Shown here piece after piece: positions 18,697-29,510 of a stretch of DNA of 64,000 bases. Under the pieces are notes generated by a model that had not been told where the DNA came from, ran no database searches, and saw only the letters and a list, made by a program, of their open reading frames with translations. Source of the DNA: Polyangium sp. 15x6 (GTDB taxonomy: Bacteria > Myxococcota_A > Polyangia > Polyangiales > Polyangiaceae); assembly GCF_029960785.1 (NCBI RefSeq), contig NZ_JASBQE010000026.1:1-64000 (forward strand), in the 5' to 3' direction. Numbering within the stretch: position 1 is the stretch's first letter; the number at the start of each line of letters is the position of its first letter. A program made the position numbers and the translations under genes.

Positions 18697-19644
18697 GTGA
18701 AGCCGTCTCTTCAAGACCGCCCGAACCAAGCGAAAACGGCGCGCCGCGGGAGCCTCGCCGCGCTGGCGCTGGGGATCGCCTCCACGATGGGCTGCGGCGC
18801 TGCGCCCGAGCAGCCGCACCTCGAGGCCAAGACGCGCGAGCAGACGCCGATCGCCGTGTGCACGCAGAAGCTCTCACCGCTGCGCGGGGGCCGCGGCAAG
18901 GCCGTGGTGCGCACGCTCGAGGCCGATCAGTGGGCCGAGATCGCGTTCCCGGGGTTCAACGCGGAGAAGGGGTTGAACCCGACCGACGTCGACTGCACGG
19001 GCCACTACGCCTTCGCGAACGAGTCGCTCCGCGGCGGCATCTCGGAGAAAGGCTGGCCGCGCAAGCTCGACGTCGAGGAGGTCGACGTCCGCTCCGGCCC
19101 GAACGGCCTGCGCACGCTCTGGTACCGCGTGCTCAAGTTCGAAAACGGCGACGAAGGCGGCCCGATCCTCCTCGCGCGCGCGGTCGACGATCGCGCCGAG
19201 ATCTACGCGATCGGCAGCTTCCGCGGGCCCGCCAAATCGCAGATCACGCCGGTTCGTCTCGGCGACGACAACCTCGTCGTGGCGGAGGCGAAGCGCTGCC
19301 CCGATCCCGATGATTGTCGCAAACAGGCGCACATGTTCCTCGCGCGCCGCGGGCGCTTGATCGAGGCGGCGAAGGTCGACATCGAGCGCGTGCAGGTGCT
19401 CCCGTCGGTCACCGAGCGCGGGCTCTACGCGCGCTATCAGCTTCGAACGGACGTCAGCTACAAGCCGAACGGGATCCAGCTCCTCGAGCAGGTGAAGGTG
19501 AGCATCATCCACTACGAGGATCCGAACCGGGACAGCGACCGCGCCCTGCGCAAGGTCGAGTTCTCGCGTTTCCTCAAGGTGGAGCGCGACGCGTTGTTCT
19601 CGTCGAACGACCCGCTCTGGGAGCGCGTCGTCGGTCAGGACTGA
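18697..19644 (+). CDS. Lipoprotein of unknown function inside the T6SS locus
   Basis: A GTG at 18697, following TGAGG, opens a signal peptide ending in the lipobox STMGC (Cys33). The mature region of about 280 residues has PLRGGRGKAVVRTLEADQWAEI, DVDCTGHYAF and a paired-Cys segment RCPDPDDCRKQ. A C-terminal half follows that begins AKVDIERVQVLPSVTERG. There are no enzyme motifs I recognise. It resembles small conserved myxobacterial lipoproteins. It is divergent from tssE and convergent with a PAP2-like gene, so co-regulation with the T6SS is possible but not shown. Confidence 0.7.
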   Translation: MKPSLQDRPNQAKTARRGSLAALALGIASTMGCGAAPEQPHLEAKTREQTPIAVCTQKLSPLRGGRGKAVVRTLEADQWAEIAFPGFNAEKGLNPTDVDCTGHYAFANESLRGGISEKGWPRKLDVEEVDVRSGPNGLRTLWYRVLKFENGDEGGPILLARAVDDRAEIYAIGSFRGPAKSQITPVRLGDDNLVVAEAKRCPDPDDCRKQAHMFLARRGRLIEAAKVDIERVQVLPSVTERGLYARYQLRTDVSYKPNGIQLLEQVKVSIIHYEDPNRDSDRALRKVEFSRFLKVERDALFSSNDPLWERVVGQD

Positions 19645-19651
19645 GGTTCCA

Positions 19652-19696
19652 AAAGGAAAAACCGTTGGCGCTCCGAACTTCGGAGGGCCAACGGTT
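19652..19696 (-). terminator. Terminator between convergent genes
   Basis: A two-part stem, ACCGTTGGC at 19661-19669 with GCCAACGGT at 19687-19695, encloses a CTCCGAA/TTCGGAG inner stem. On the minus strand it is followed by TTTTTCCTTTT (the A-rich run at 19651-19660), so it suits the minus-strand gene ending at 19742. It lies 17 bp after the plus-strand lipoprotein stop. Confidence 0.75.
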
Positions 19697-19741
19697 CAGG
19701 GAATGATGGAGACGCCCCGCCCGCGCGGGGCGTCTGTCATT

Positions 19742-20467
19742 TCACCAGCAGAAGATCGCGTTGCCGTAGCCGCAGGAGGGGCGCTGGAGGAGCGCGTAGG
19801 CGCCGCCGACGAGCAGGCCGGTGAAGAAGCCCGCGAACGTGCCGGCGATGATCTGGTTCGAGCTCTCGTAGGGGAGCGTCTGCGTGCCGAACTCGTCGAC
19901 CGCGGGCGACTCGACGCCGCGCCCGACCGACGTGAGGATCGAGGCCACGAGCGGGACGCCGATGTTGCCGATGAACGAGCCCGCGTTGAAGCGGCCCTTC
20001 GAGTACTTGATCGTGTCGACGAGGAAGATGCCCGTGCCGACGCCCGTCGCGCCCCACGACGCGAAGGCGTGTGTCGAGGGCCCGCCGAACGTCTCGCAGC
20101 CCGAGTCCGGGTTCGCGACGAGCGTCTGATCCACGGTGCAGCCTGGGCGCTCCGATTGGAAGGCGTTCCGGATGGGGCCGTCGACGAGGAACGTCGCGGC
20201 GGCCATCGTCATCGCGGGGGCGAAACTCGAGAAGTGCCAGCGGCCCTTCCAGCCGACCGTCGCTTCCGGGTCGCTGTAGTACACGCGCGGCATGAGAAAG
20301 ACCGTGCCGGCGCCGACGCCGAGCATGACGTGGCTCACCGTGCCCCACGTCTCGTCGCGCGGCGCGATGGCCGGGACGCCGGCGGTCTGGGCGGATGCCT
20401 CCGTGGAGTAGGCGAAGGAGGCTGAGACGAGGCCCAACGTGGCCAGAACGATCTCCCTGATACGCAT
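19742..20467 (-). CDS. PAP2-superfamily-like membrane protein with incomplete motif
   Basis: The ATG at 20467 starts MRIREIVLATLGLVSASFAYS, a signal peptide followed by ASAQ. Several hydrophobic segments lie in the mature chain (MLGVGAGTVFLM, AMTMAAATFLV, GIFLVDTI, FAGFFTGLLVGG). The lipid phosphatase-like motifs are visible as IRNAFQSERP and GGPSTHAFASW. The usual third SRxxxxxHxxxD motif is not obvious; SKGRFNAGSFIGNIG occupies its place. It may be a degenerate phosphatase or a structural membrane protein. A longer frame begins at 20515 and would overlap tagH by four bases, so the two may be co-transcribed. Confidence 0.6.
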   Translation of the reverse strand: MRIREIVLATLGLVSASFAYSTEASAQTAGVPAIAPRDETWGTVSHVMLGVGAGTVFLMPRVYYSDPEATVGWKGRWHFSSFAPAMTMAAATFLVDGPIRNAFQSERPGCTVDQTLVANPDSGCETFGGPSTHAFASWGATGVGTGIFLVDTIKYSKGRFNAGSFIGNIGVPLVASILTSVGRGVESPAVDEFGTQTLPYESSNQIIAGTFAGFFTGLLVGGAYALLQRPSCGYGNAIFCW

Positions 20468-20511
20468 TCGGATGAGCCTTCCGTATCCGCGCCCCGCGAT
20501 GCGGGCGCGGC

Positions 20512-21822
20512 TCATCGTTTGAGCTGGTTCGGCGAGAGAGTGAAGCGGCCGCGGTTCTTCGCACCCGCATCGCCGGTGGTTTTCTCGTCATCCCCGGCAG
20601 TCGCAGCGTACGCGCGAGAGAACTGCGGGCCAAAAATAATCAGGAAGGTCTCTTTCTGTTCTCCAGCGTAGTCGCCGTGGACGACCTCGTAGAGCTTCCA
20701 GAGAGCTTCGAATTTGTTCGAGAATAGGCCGCCCCGCTTACCACGACGCTCGAGCTCGTCCTCGATCGTCTTCGGCGACAGCTTCGTGAGCAGCGTGCGC
20801 ACGCCTTCCATCACGCCGTTGATGAGCGCGACCTGGTGGCTCATCACGTCGACGAAGATGTCCTGGAGCTGCCGCGGCGCGTCCGGTCCGCCTTGCTGGC
20901 CGAGCAGCACGTTGCCGAGCTCCTTCTCGTCCTTCGCCGAGGCGACGCGATCGTTCTCGTCCGGCGTGACCTCGCGCGCCAGCATCTCGGCCTCGAACTC
21001 CTGGTAGCCGTTCCGCAAGCTCACGAAGCACTTGAGGAAGACCTCCATCGCGTCGCGGAGCTTGCGGCCGAACGTCAGCACACTCTCCACGTCCTCGATC
21101 GGCTTCGAGCCAGGCGCGAGCGTGCGCGCGAGCTCGATCATCGCGGCGTGCGCGGCCTGCGCGGGGCTCGGCTCGCCGAGCATGCGCGGATCGACGCCGT
21201 AGTACTGCGAGAGCTTCTGGAAATCGTTCTCGGCCGCGAGGGTCGGCTGCTCCATCGCGACGCGCTTCAAATAGTTCTGCCGCACCTCGGGCGACAGGCG
21301 CGGCAGGTGATCGTAGATCACGCGATACACGCCGCCCCAGGCCGCGCGGTAGGCCTCGACGTAGGGCTGGAGCTGCCGCACGTAGGCGTCCTCGGCGCCG
21401 GGCGTGATCGGCTTCTGCTGCTGCCTCCACGACGCGGCGGCGTTGCCGGATTGCTCCTGGGCGAAGTCGAGGACCGTCCCGTCTTTCGGGGCCTCGCGTT
21501 TCTTCGGCGCCGCGTCGATGAGCTGCATCCGCATCACGATCGGCCCGATGGTCAGCTCCGGCGTGCTCGTGACGTCGGTCGGCGTGTCGCGCGTGAGGCG
21601 CCGACCCGCGAACACGGTCCCGTTCGTCGAGCCGAGATCCTTGACGATGATCTGCCGATCGCGGACGTCGATGGCCAGGTGGAACTGCGAGACGTACGGC
21701 CGATCGATGTGCAGGTCGTTGAGCTGGTTTCTGCCGATGCGGATGGGGAAGCGCTCGAATGTGACGTCGAAGCTTTGATTGGCCTGGGTATCGATGACCC
21801 GGGCCACGAGCGCCAGCGGCAT
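20512..21822 (-). CDS. tagH: T6SS FHA-domain protein TagH (Fha/ImpI)
   Basis: TagH/Fha proteins bind phosphothreonine on T6SS components and help trigger assembly. Residues 1-100 form the FHA domain: FERFPIRIGRNQLNDLHI, PYVSQFH in place of the common SR.H, and DLGSTNGTVFAGRRL. The remaining 330 residues are helical and fit the ImpI C-terminal domain, with PYVEAYRAAWGGVYRVIYD, LTFGRKLRDAMEVFLKCFVSLRNGY and KFEALWKLYEVVHGDYAG. It lacks the C-terminal low-complexity tail seen in some homologues. No PpkA kinase or PppA phosphatase is in the window. It is divergent from the lytic transglycosylase gene at 22001. Confidence 0.88.
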   Translation of the reverse strand: MPLALVARVIDTQANQSFDVTFERFPIRIGRNQLNDLHIDRPYVSQFHLAIDVRDRQIIVKDLGSTNGTVFAGRRLTRDTPTDVTSTPELTIGPIVMRMQLIDAAPKKREAPKDGTVLDFAQEQSGNAAASWRQQQKPITPGAEDAYVRQLQPYVEAYRAAWGGVYRVIYDHLPRLSPEVRQNYLKRVAMEQPTLAAENDFQKLSQYYGVDPRMLGEPSPAQAAHAAMIELARTLAPGSKPIEDVESVLTFGRKLRDAMEVFLKCFVSLRNGYQEFEAEMLAREVTPDENDRVASAKDEKELGNVLLGQQGGPDAPRQLQDIFVDVMSHQVALINGVMEGVRTLLTKLSPKTIEDELERRGKRGGLFSNKFEALWKLYEVVHGDYAGEQKETFLIIFGPQFSRAYAATAGDDEKTTGDAGAKNRGRFTLSPNQLKR

Positions 21823-22000
21823 GGGTGCGAGACTAGCAGACAGTGTCCCGGGACCAGAAGTAGCGGGCGACGATCAAGACGATCCTCCTTCGATCCCGCC
21901 AGGTTCGCCGCGGCGCGGCGCGTCACCCCGTTCGCGGGCCTTTGGGTCGGTCGTCCCGGTTTTTTGACACCTTTACCTACATCATGCGACCCTGACCGAC

Positions 22001-23842
22001 ATGAGCCTCCTCCACAGGATTCCGCCCCTCGTTTCGGCCCTTGCATTTGGGTACGGCGTGGGGATGAGCGCACCGGACGCGGCGCTGGCGCCTGTCCAGG
22101 CCGCCGTGGTGGCGGTCGCGCCGACGCCGGGGGCGCCCCGCCCCGAGGCCGCGCCGGTGCCGCTCGTCGTGGATCCTTCGCGAGCGCCCGCGCGGGGGGA
22201 GGCGCCGCGGGGCGGGGTCACGGCGGCGCGGATGGGCGGGCCGGAGTCGCAGCACCTCGGCAGGCTGCGCGAGGTCGAGATGCGGGAGGCGGCGCGCGGC
22301 GAGCAGTCCTCGCTCGATCGGCCGATGTACTCGCGTCCGCCGCGGCTCAACTCCGACGCGACGGGGGAGGGGGCCGAGGTCGACGATCTCGACGTGGCGG
22401 GCGCGGAGGCGCTCTCGCGGTTGCAGCTGCCGGATCTGAAGGTGTCGATCACGCGGCGCACGTTGAAGTACGTCCGCTTCTTCACGCGGACCGATCGAGG
22501 CCGCGGGATGTTCGAGACCTGGCTGAAGCGCAGCGGCCGCTACCAGGACCTCATCCAGGGCGAGCTCCGCGAGTGGCGTTTGCCCGAGGATCTGATCTGG
22601 GTCGCGATGATCGAGAGCGGGTTCGACGCGCGGGCGAAGTCGCCGGCGGGGGCGATGGGGCTCTGGCAGTTCATGCCGGCGACGGGCGCGGTGTACGGGC
22701 TCGAGCAGAACAAGCACGTCGACCAGAGGAAAAACCCGAGGCTCGCGTCGCGCGCGGCCGCGCACCACCTCCGGGATCTCTACATGCGCTTCGGCAACTG
22801 GGATCTCGCGCTCGCGGCGTACAACATGGGCTACGAGCAGCTCCTCGATCGGATCGATCGCTACGGCACGGCCGACTTCAACGAGCTCGCGCGGCAGGAA
22901 GCGCTGCCCTCGGAGACGGCGTCGTACGTCCCGAAGATCGCGGCGGCGGCGCTCGTCGCGAACAACCTGGAGCGCTTCGGGTTCGATCAGGTCGAGCTCG
23001 CGCGTCCCGTCGACGCCGCCGAGATCGCGGCGCCGCCTGGTTTGTCGCTCAAGACCCTCGCCAAGGCGGCCGGCGTGCCGCTGAAGACGGTGCGGCAGCT
23101 CAATCCGGATCTGCTCGGCGATAGGCTGCCGCCGGGGCGTGGCGACTTCCTCGTGAACGTGCCGGCCGAGTCGCTCTCGCGCGCGCATACGATGTTGCCG
23201 GTTCTCCTCCAGACCGAGCCGATCGTGACCGAGGACGCGGCCGTGCTCGATCCGGTCGATCTCATCGGCGGGCGCGATTTCGTGCGGCGTCGCGCGGCGA
23301 CGCGGGACAACGACAGCCTGCTCTCGCTCCTGCCTTCGTACAAGAAGCGGCGCGCGCTCCGGGATCCGGTCGAGGAGCTCGCGGCGCAGGCCGGCGTGGG
23401 CCCCGCGGCGGACGACGACGAGGGCGACGAGGAGCCTTTCCGGCCGCGCAAGAAGCGCACAGGGCGAAAGACGCTGCTTTACAAGGTTGGTCCGGGCGAC
23501 ACGCTCATCGGAATCGCGCGTCAATTCGCGATGGATGTGGACGACGTGGCGCGGGAAAACCGGCTCGGCGAAGAGGACAAACTCCGCGCAGGATCCATTT
23601 TGAGGCTCCACGTCAAGCCCGGCGTGCTCGGTGCGCTCGATCTCGGCGCGGCCGAGGGGGGTGAGGCGGGCGCCAAAGCGGAGGAGACGCAGCGCCGCAT
23701 CATCGATCCGGGCACGAGCGCGAACGCGAGCAAAGATAAGGACAAGGGTCCTTCCGACGCAGCGCGCGGTACCGAGAAGACGGACGCGCAAAAGGGTCGC
23801 GGCGATGGAAGGAAAGGATCGCGAGGCCGATCCCGCGGGTGA
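22001..23842 (+). CDS. MltD-like lytic transglycosylase with LysM domain
   Basis: The 613-residue protein begins with a signal peptide (LLHRIPPLVSALAFGYGVGM). An SLT domain of about 110 residues follows, with LIWVAMIESGFDARAKSPAGAMGLWQFMP. The catalytic glutamate in MIESGF is near residue 205, and AYNMGYEQLL is the conserved end of the fold. A Pro/Val-rich middle and a C-terminal LysM domain (residues about 491-540, YKVGPGDTLIGIARQF) bind peptidoglycan. The C-terminus is Lys/Gly-rich. It would cleave glycan strands in the periplasm. Position immediately before clpV suggests, but does not prove, that it makes room for the T6SS membrane complex; TssL here lacks a peptidoglycan-binding domain of its own. 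Confidence 0.9.
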   Translation: MSLLHRIPPLVSALAFGYGVGMSAPDAALAPVQAAVVAVAPTPGAPRPEAAPVPLVVDPSRAPARGEAPRGGVTAARMGGPESQHLGRLREVEMREAARGEQSSLDRPMYSRPPRLNSDATGEGAEVDDLDVAGAEALSRLQLPDLKVSITRRTLKYVRFFTRTDRGRGMFETWLKRSGRYQDLIQGELREWRLPEDLIWVAMIESGFDARAKSPAGAMGLWQFMPATGAVYGLEQNKHVDQRKNPRLASRAAAHHLRDLYMRFGNWDLALAAYNMGYEQLLDRIDRYGTADFNELARQEALPSETASYVPKIAAAALVANNLERFGFDQVELARPVDAAEIAAPPGLSLKTLAKAAGVPLKTVRQLNPDLLGDRLPPGRGDFLVNVPAESLSRAHTMLPVLLQTEPIVTEDAAVLDPVDLIGGRDFVRRRAATRDNDSLLSLLPSYKKRRALRDPVEELAAQAGVGPAADDDEGDEEPFRPRKKRTGRKTLLYKVGPGDTLIGIARQFAMDVDDVARENRLGEEDKLRAGSILRLHVKPGVLGALDLGAAEGGEAGAKAEETQRRIIDPGTSANASKDKDKGPSDAARGTEKTDAQKGRGDGRKGSRGRSRG

Positions 23843-23877
23843 CGTCGGGCCCCGGGTCCTTGTAGGATGCCCGGGCC

Positions 23878-26544
<2,667 letters not shown>

Positions 26545-26567
26545 CCGCGTAACACCCGCTCGGGGTC

Positions 26568-26606
26568 AAGGCCCCTCTCGCGCTCGGCGAGGGGGGCCTT
26601 TTGGTT
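26568..26606 (+). terminator. Terminator after clpV
   Basis: AAGGCCCCTCTCG at 26568-26580 pairs with CGAGGGGGGCCTT at 26588-26600 with one bulge, and TTGGTTTC follows. It could separate clpV from tssJ, or attenuate read-through, since both face the same way. Confidence 0.7.
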
Positions 26607-26671
26607 TCTGGGCCGACGCTTTCGGCAAAAAGCTAGGCCACTCGCCACACCTTCCGATAAAAAGGAGGGCC

Positions 26672-27361
26672 ATGGCGGCCTCAGCGTCCACCACCTCCTG
26701 GAAACGCAAGCGCGCGGCCCTGGCCCTTGCCTCTCTCTCCTTTCTCGGGCTCGGGCTTGGCGCGCTCTCCTCGTTTGCGATCGGCTGCGGATCCGCGCCG
26801 CCACCTGCCGCGCCGAAGCCGTGCGACGTCCAGATCGTCACGCTTCGCATCTACGCCGCGGACAACATCAACCCGAACGAGAACCAGAACCCGCGCCCCG
26901 TCGTCATCCGGCTGTATCAGCTCAAGGACGAGATGCGGATGCAGAACGCGACGTACGACGAGGTCCTCCTGTCCGACAAGGAGGTCCTCGCCGACGACAT
27001 CGTCAAGGTGGACGAAGTCAGCGTTTTCCCGAACGATCTCGTGGAGGTGAAGTTCGAGCGCGCGAAGGAGGCGAGCACGCTCGGAGGCGTCGCGCTCTTC
27101 CACAGCCCGAAGGGGCAGAGCTGGAAGACGTTCTACGCATTTCCTCTGATGCCGGGCGAGGCCCAGTGCGGCGGCCGCGAGAGCGACGCCGGTGCGCAGG
27201 CCGACCCCAAGACTGCCTTTTTCGTCGAGTCCACGAAGATCGACAACGGCAGCGAATTCGACGAATCGATGTTCCCGAACGCGACATCGGTCCGCAGGGT
27301 CAACCTCCCCAAGGCGTCGGGCGGCAACGCTCCGCCGAAGGCCGCTGCCCCGGCCCCCTAG
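26672..27361 (+). CDS. tssJ: T6SS outer-membrane lipoprotein TssJ
   Basis: TssJ (SciN/VasD) is the lipoprotein that anchors TssM at the outer membrane. The signal peptide ends in the lipobox SFAIGC (Cys39). The mature domain shows the TssJ pattern: RPVVIRLYQLKDEMRMQNATYDEV, SDKEVLADDIVKVDEVSVFPND and the C-terminal beta strands ending KTFYAFPLMPG. A rather strong ribosome site, AAGGAGG, lies six bases before the ATG. A Pro/Ala-rich tail extends the C-terminus. tssK starts 38 bp later. Confidence 0.93.
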   Translation: MAASASTTSWKRKRAALALASLSFLGLGLGALSSFAIGCGSAPPPAAPKPCDVQIVTLRIYAADNINPNENQNPRPVVIRLYQLKDEMRMQNATYDEVLLSDKEVLADDIVKVDEVSVFPNDLVEVKFERAKEASTLGGVALFHSPKGQSWKTFYAFPLMPGEAQCGGRESDAGAQADPKTAFFVESTKIDNGSEFDESMFPNATSVRRVNLPKASGGNAPPKAAAPAP

Positions 27362-27399
27362 GGCTGCGCGGCGAGTTCTGATAAGACTGACCGGGCGAT

Positions 27400-28758
27400 A
27401 TGATCCACCCGCGCAAGCCCGTCTGGACCGAGGGGCTCTTCATGACCCCTCAGCATCTTCAGCAAGGGGACCAGTACCACGAGTCGCTGCTCCAAGCGCG
27501 CACCAACGCGCTCTTGAGTTATCCGTGGGGCGTGACGGGCGTGCAGTTCGACGAGCGCGCCCTCGCCGCGGGACAACTCAAGCTCGTCAAGTGTCACGGC
27601 TTCTTCCCCGATGGCACGCCGTTCTTCGTCGGTGATCGCGGCGAGGACGTGGTCGAGGCGCGGCCGCTCGAGGGCGTGTTCCCGGCGGCCCTCGAGGCGC
27701 TCGACGTCTTCGTGGCGATCCCGAACGTGCGCGAGACGCACCCGAACGTCGCGCTCGATCCGGCGAAGGCGAACCCGGCGATCCGGTTCGTCGCGGCGAC
27801 CACGACGGTCCCGGACATGACGACGGGCCGCAACGACACCTCGGTCGTTTGGGCTCGTTACAACCTCCGCATCCTCTTCGGCACCGAGCCGCGCGACGCG
27901 TATCAGACCGTGCGGATCGGGCAGCTCGTGCGGGATCGGACCGGCGCGATCGTCCTCAAGAAGAGCTTCATCCCGCCGATCCCGCACATCGGCAGCTCCG
28001 ACCACATCATGTCGGGGATGCGGCGCATTCTCTCGGCGATGGTGGGCAAGCAGAAGTCCCTCGCCGAGGGGCGCAGGCTGCGCACGGCGGCGTCGGTCGA
28101 CTTCCAGTTCTCCGACACGGCGAAGTTCTGGATGCTCCACACGCTGAACGCGTTCATCCCCGCCGTCTCGCACATGGTCGATCATGGCAACGCACATCCC
28201 GAGGATTGCTACGTCCTCATCGCGTCGCTGATCGGCGAGCTCTGCACGTTCGCGGCGGACGGCGATCCGACGTCGATCCCGAAGTTCAACTACCTCGATC
28301 TCGAGGGCGTGTTCGAGCCGCTCTTCGATCGCGCGCTCACGCTCGTCGCCAGCGTGCTCGCGGAGAACTACACCGTCGTTCCGCTGGAGAAGCGCGAGGA
28401 CGGCATGTACCTCGGCAAGTTCGAGGATCCGAAGCTCCCGCGCACGCACGAGCTCTTCCTCGAGGCGAAGGGCGCCGACGAGGCGACGCTGCGCGAGCGT
28501 TTGCCGCGGCTCCTCAAGATGGGGTCGTGGACGCAGATCGGTTACATCCTGAACGCCGCCATGCCTGGCGTTCGTGTCGCGGTCGAGTACCGGCCCCCGG
28601 GCGCGATCCCGGTCAAGCCGGGCGTCATCTACCTCCGCGTCGACCAGGCTGGCGATTACTGGAACGATATCCTCGGCTCTGGCACGATCGCGATCTACCA
28701 GCCGATCGACCCGCAGAAGGTCGATCTGCGGCTGATCGCGGTCCAGGGCGGCAAGTGA
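27400..28758 (+). CDS. tssK: T6SS baseplate-membrane linker TssK
   Basis: TssK (ImpJ/VasE) trimers connect the baseplate to TssL and TssM. The N-terminal shoulder has the family start KPVWTEGLFMTPQHLQQGDQYHE, and FGTEPRDAYQTVRIGQL occurs centrally. The C-terminal head includes HELFLEAKGADEATLRERLP, PRLLKMGSWTQIGYIL and the end KPGVIYLRVDQAGDYW. At 452 residues the length is typical. The following gene, tssL, begins 35 bp later. Confidence 0.97.
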   Translation: MIHPRKPVWTEGLFMTPQHLQQGDQYHESLLQARTNALLSYPWGVTGVQFDERALAAGQLKLVKCHGFFPDGTPFFVGDRGEDVVEARPLEGVFPAALEALDVFVAIPNVRETHPNVALDPAKANPAIRFVAATTTVPDMTTGRNDTSVVWARYNLRILFGTEPRDAYQTVRIGQLVRDRTGAIVLKKSFIPPIPHIGSSDHIMSGMRRILSAMVGKQKSLAEGRRLRTAASVDFQFSDTAKFWMLHTLNAFIPAVSHMVDHGNAHPEDCYVLIASLIGELCTFAADGDPTSIPKFNYLDLEGVFEPLFDRALTLVASVLAENYTVVPLEKREDGMYLGKFEDPKLPRTHELFLEAKGADEATLRERLPRLLKMGSWTQIGYILNAAMPGVRVAVEYRPPGAIPVKPGVIYLRVDQAGDYWNDILGSGTIAIYQPIDPQKVDLRLIAVQGGK

Positions 28759-28793
28759 ATGAAGCGCGCGGCTTTTGAGATCATGGGGAGCGC

Positions 28794-29471
28794 ATGAGCC
28801 TGTCGCAGTCGATGTATTGGGTCTGCTCGGATGTCCTGTCGCTGATCCTGCAGCTCAGGAACTCTCGGGATCTGCCTGCGCCGGACATCCTTCAGCGCCG
28901 CGTCCTGCAGCTCTTCGACACGATGATGCAGAACGGCCGCGAGGCTCGGATCCCCGAGCAGGACATGATCGACGCGAAGTTCGCGCTCGCCGCCTTCGCC
29001 GACGAGGTCATCTACCACTCGAGCTGGCCGGGCAAGACGCAGTGGCTCAGTAACCCCCTGCAGCTGCAGTTCTTCCAGCTCAACACGGCCGGCGACCAGT
29101 TCTTCGTGAACCTGGACAACCTGCACGGCCAGCGCAACCGCGCGCACGTCGCACAAATCTACTTCCTCTGTTTGGCCCTTGGCTTTCAGGGGAAATATCG
29201 TTTGCGGCACCAGGAGGGGCTCCAGGCCGTGGTGGAGGGGCTCGGCAACTACGTCGCGCTGGCGGAGGGCGGGGGAGATCAGCTCTCGCCGAACGCGGAG
29301 CGCAAGGACGGCGGCGGCGGCGCTGTTCGTCGCGAGCTGCCGTATCTCTTCATCGCGATCGGGTTCCTCATCCTGGCGCTGATCGTGATCTTCATCCTTT
29401 GGCTCATCATCGGCTCGAACGCCGACTCCACTGCCGAAGCCATCAAGAAGCTTTTGGGCGGCGGCAAGTAA
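28794..29471 (+). CDS. tssL: T6SS inner-membrane protein TssL (DotU family)
   Basis: TssL is the inner-membrane partner of TssM, with a cytoplasmic DotU-type helical domain (MYWVCSDVLSLILQLRNSRDLP, FALAAFADEVIYHSSWPGK, FFVNLDNL, EIYFLCLALGFQGKYR-like IYFLCLALGFQGKYR). A single C-terminal transmembrane helix lies at about residues 182-206. A short tail follows with no OmpA-like peptidoglycan-binding domain, so peptidoglycan anchoring must be provided in trans. Length 225 is that of the short TssL class. Confidence 0.95.
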   Translation: MSLSQSMYWVCSDVLSLILQLRNSRDLPAPDILQRRVLQLFDTMMQNGREARIPEQDMIDAKFALAAFADEVIYHSSWPGKTQWLSNPLQLQFFQLNTAGDQFFVNLDNLHGQRNRAHVAQIYFLCLALGFQGKYRLRHQEGLQAVVEGLGNYVALAEGGGDQLSPNAERKDGGGGAVRRELPYLFIAIGFLILALIVIFILWLIIGSNADSTAEAIKKLLGGGK

Positions 29472-29510
29472 GAGTCCCGGGAAGTTGATCCGGACCGAGG
29501 GAGACGTTCC

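Noticed and set aside
21964-21969. TTGACA upstream of the lytic transglycosylase
   Set aside because: A perfect -35-like hexamer is present, but no -10 box lies 16-18 bp downstream, so a promoter cannot be claimed.
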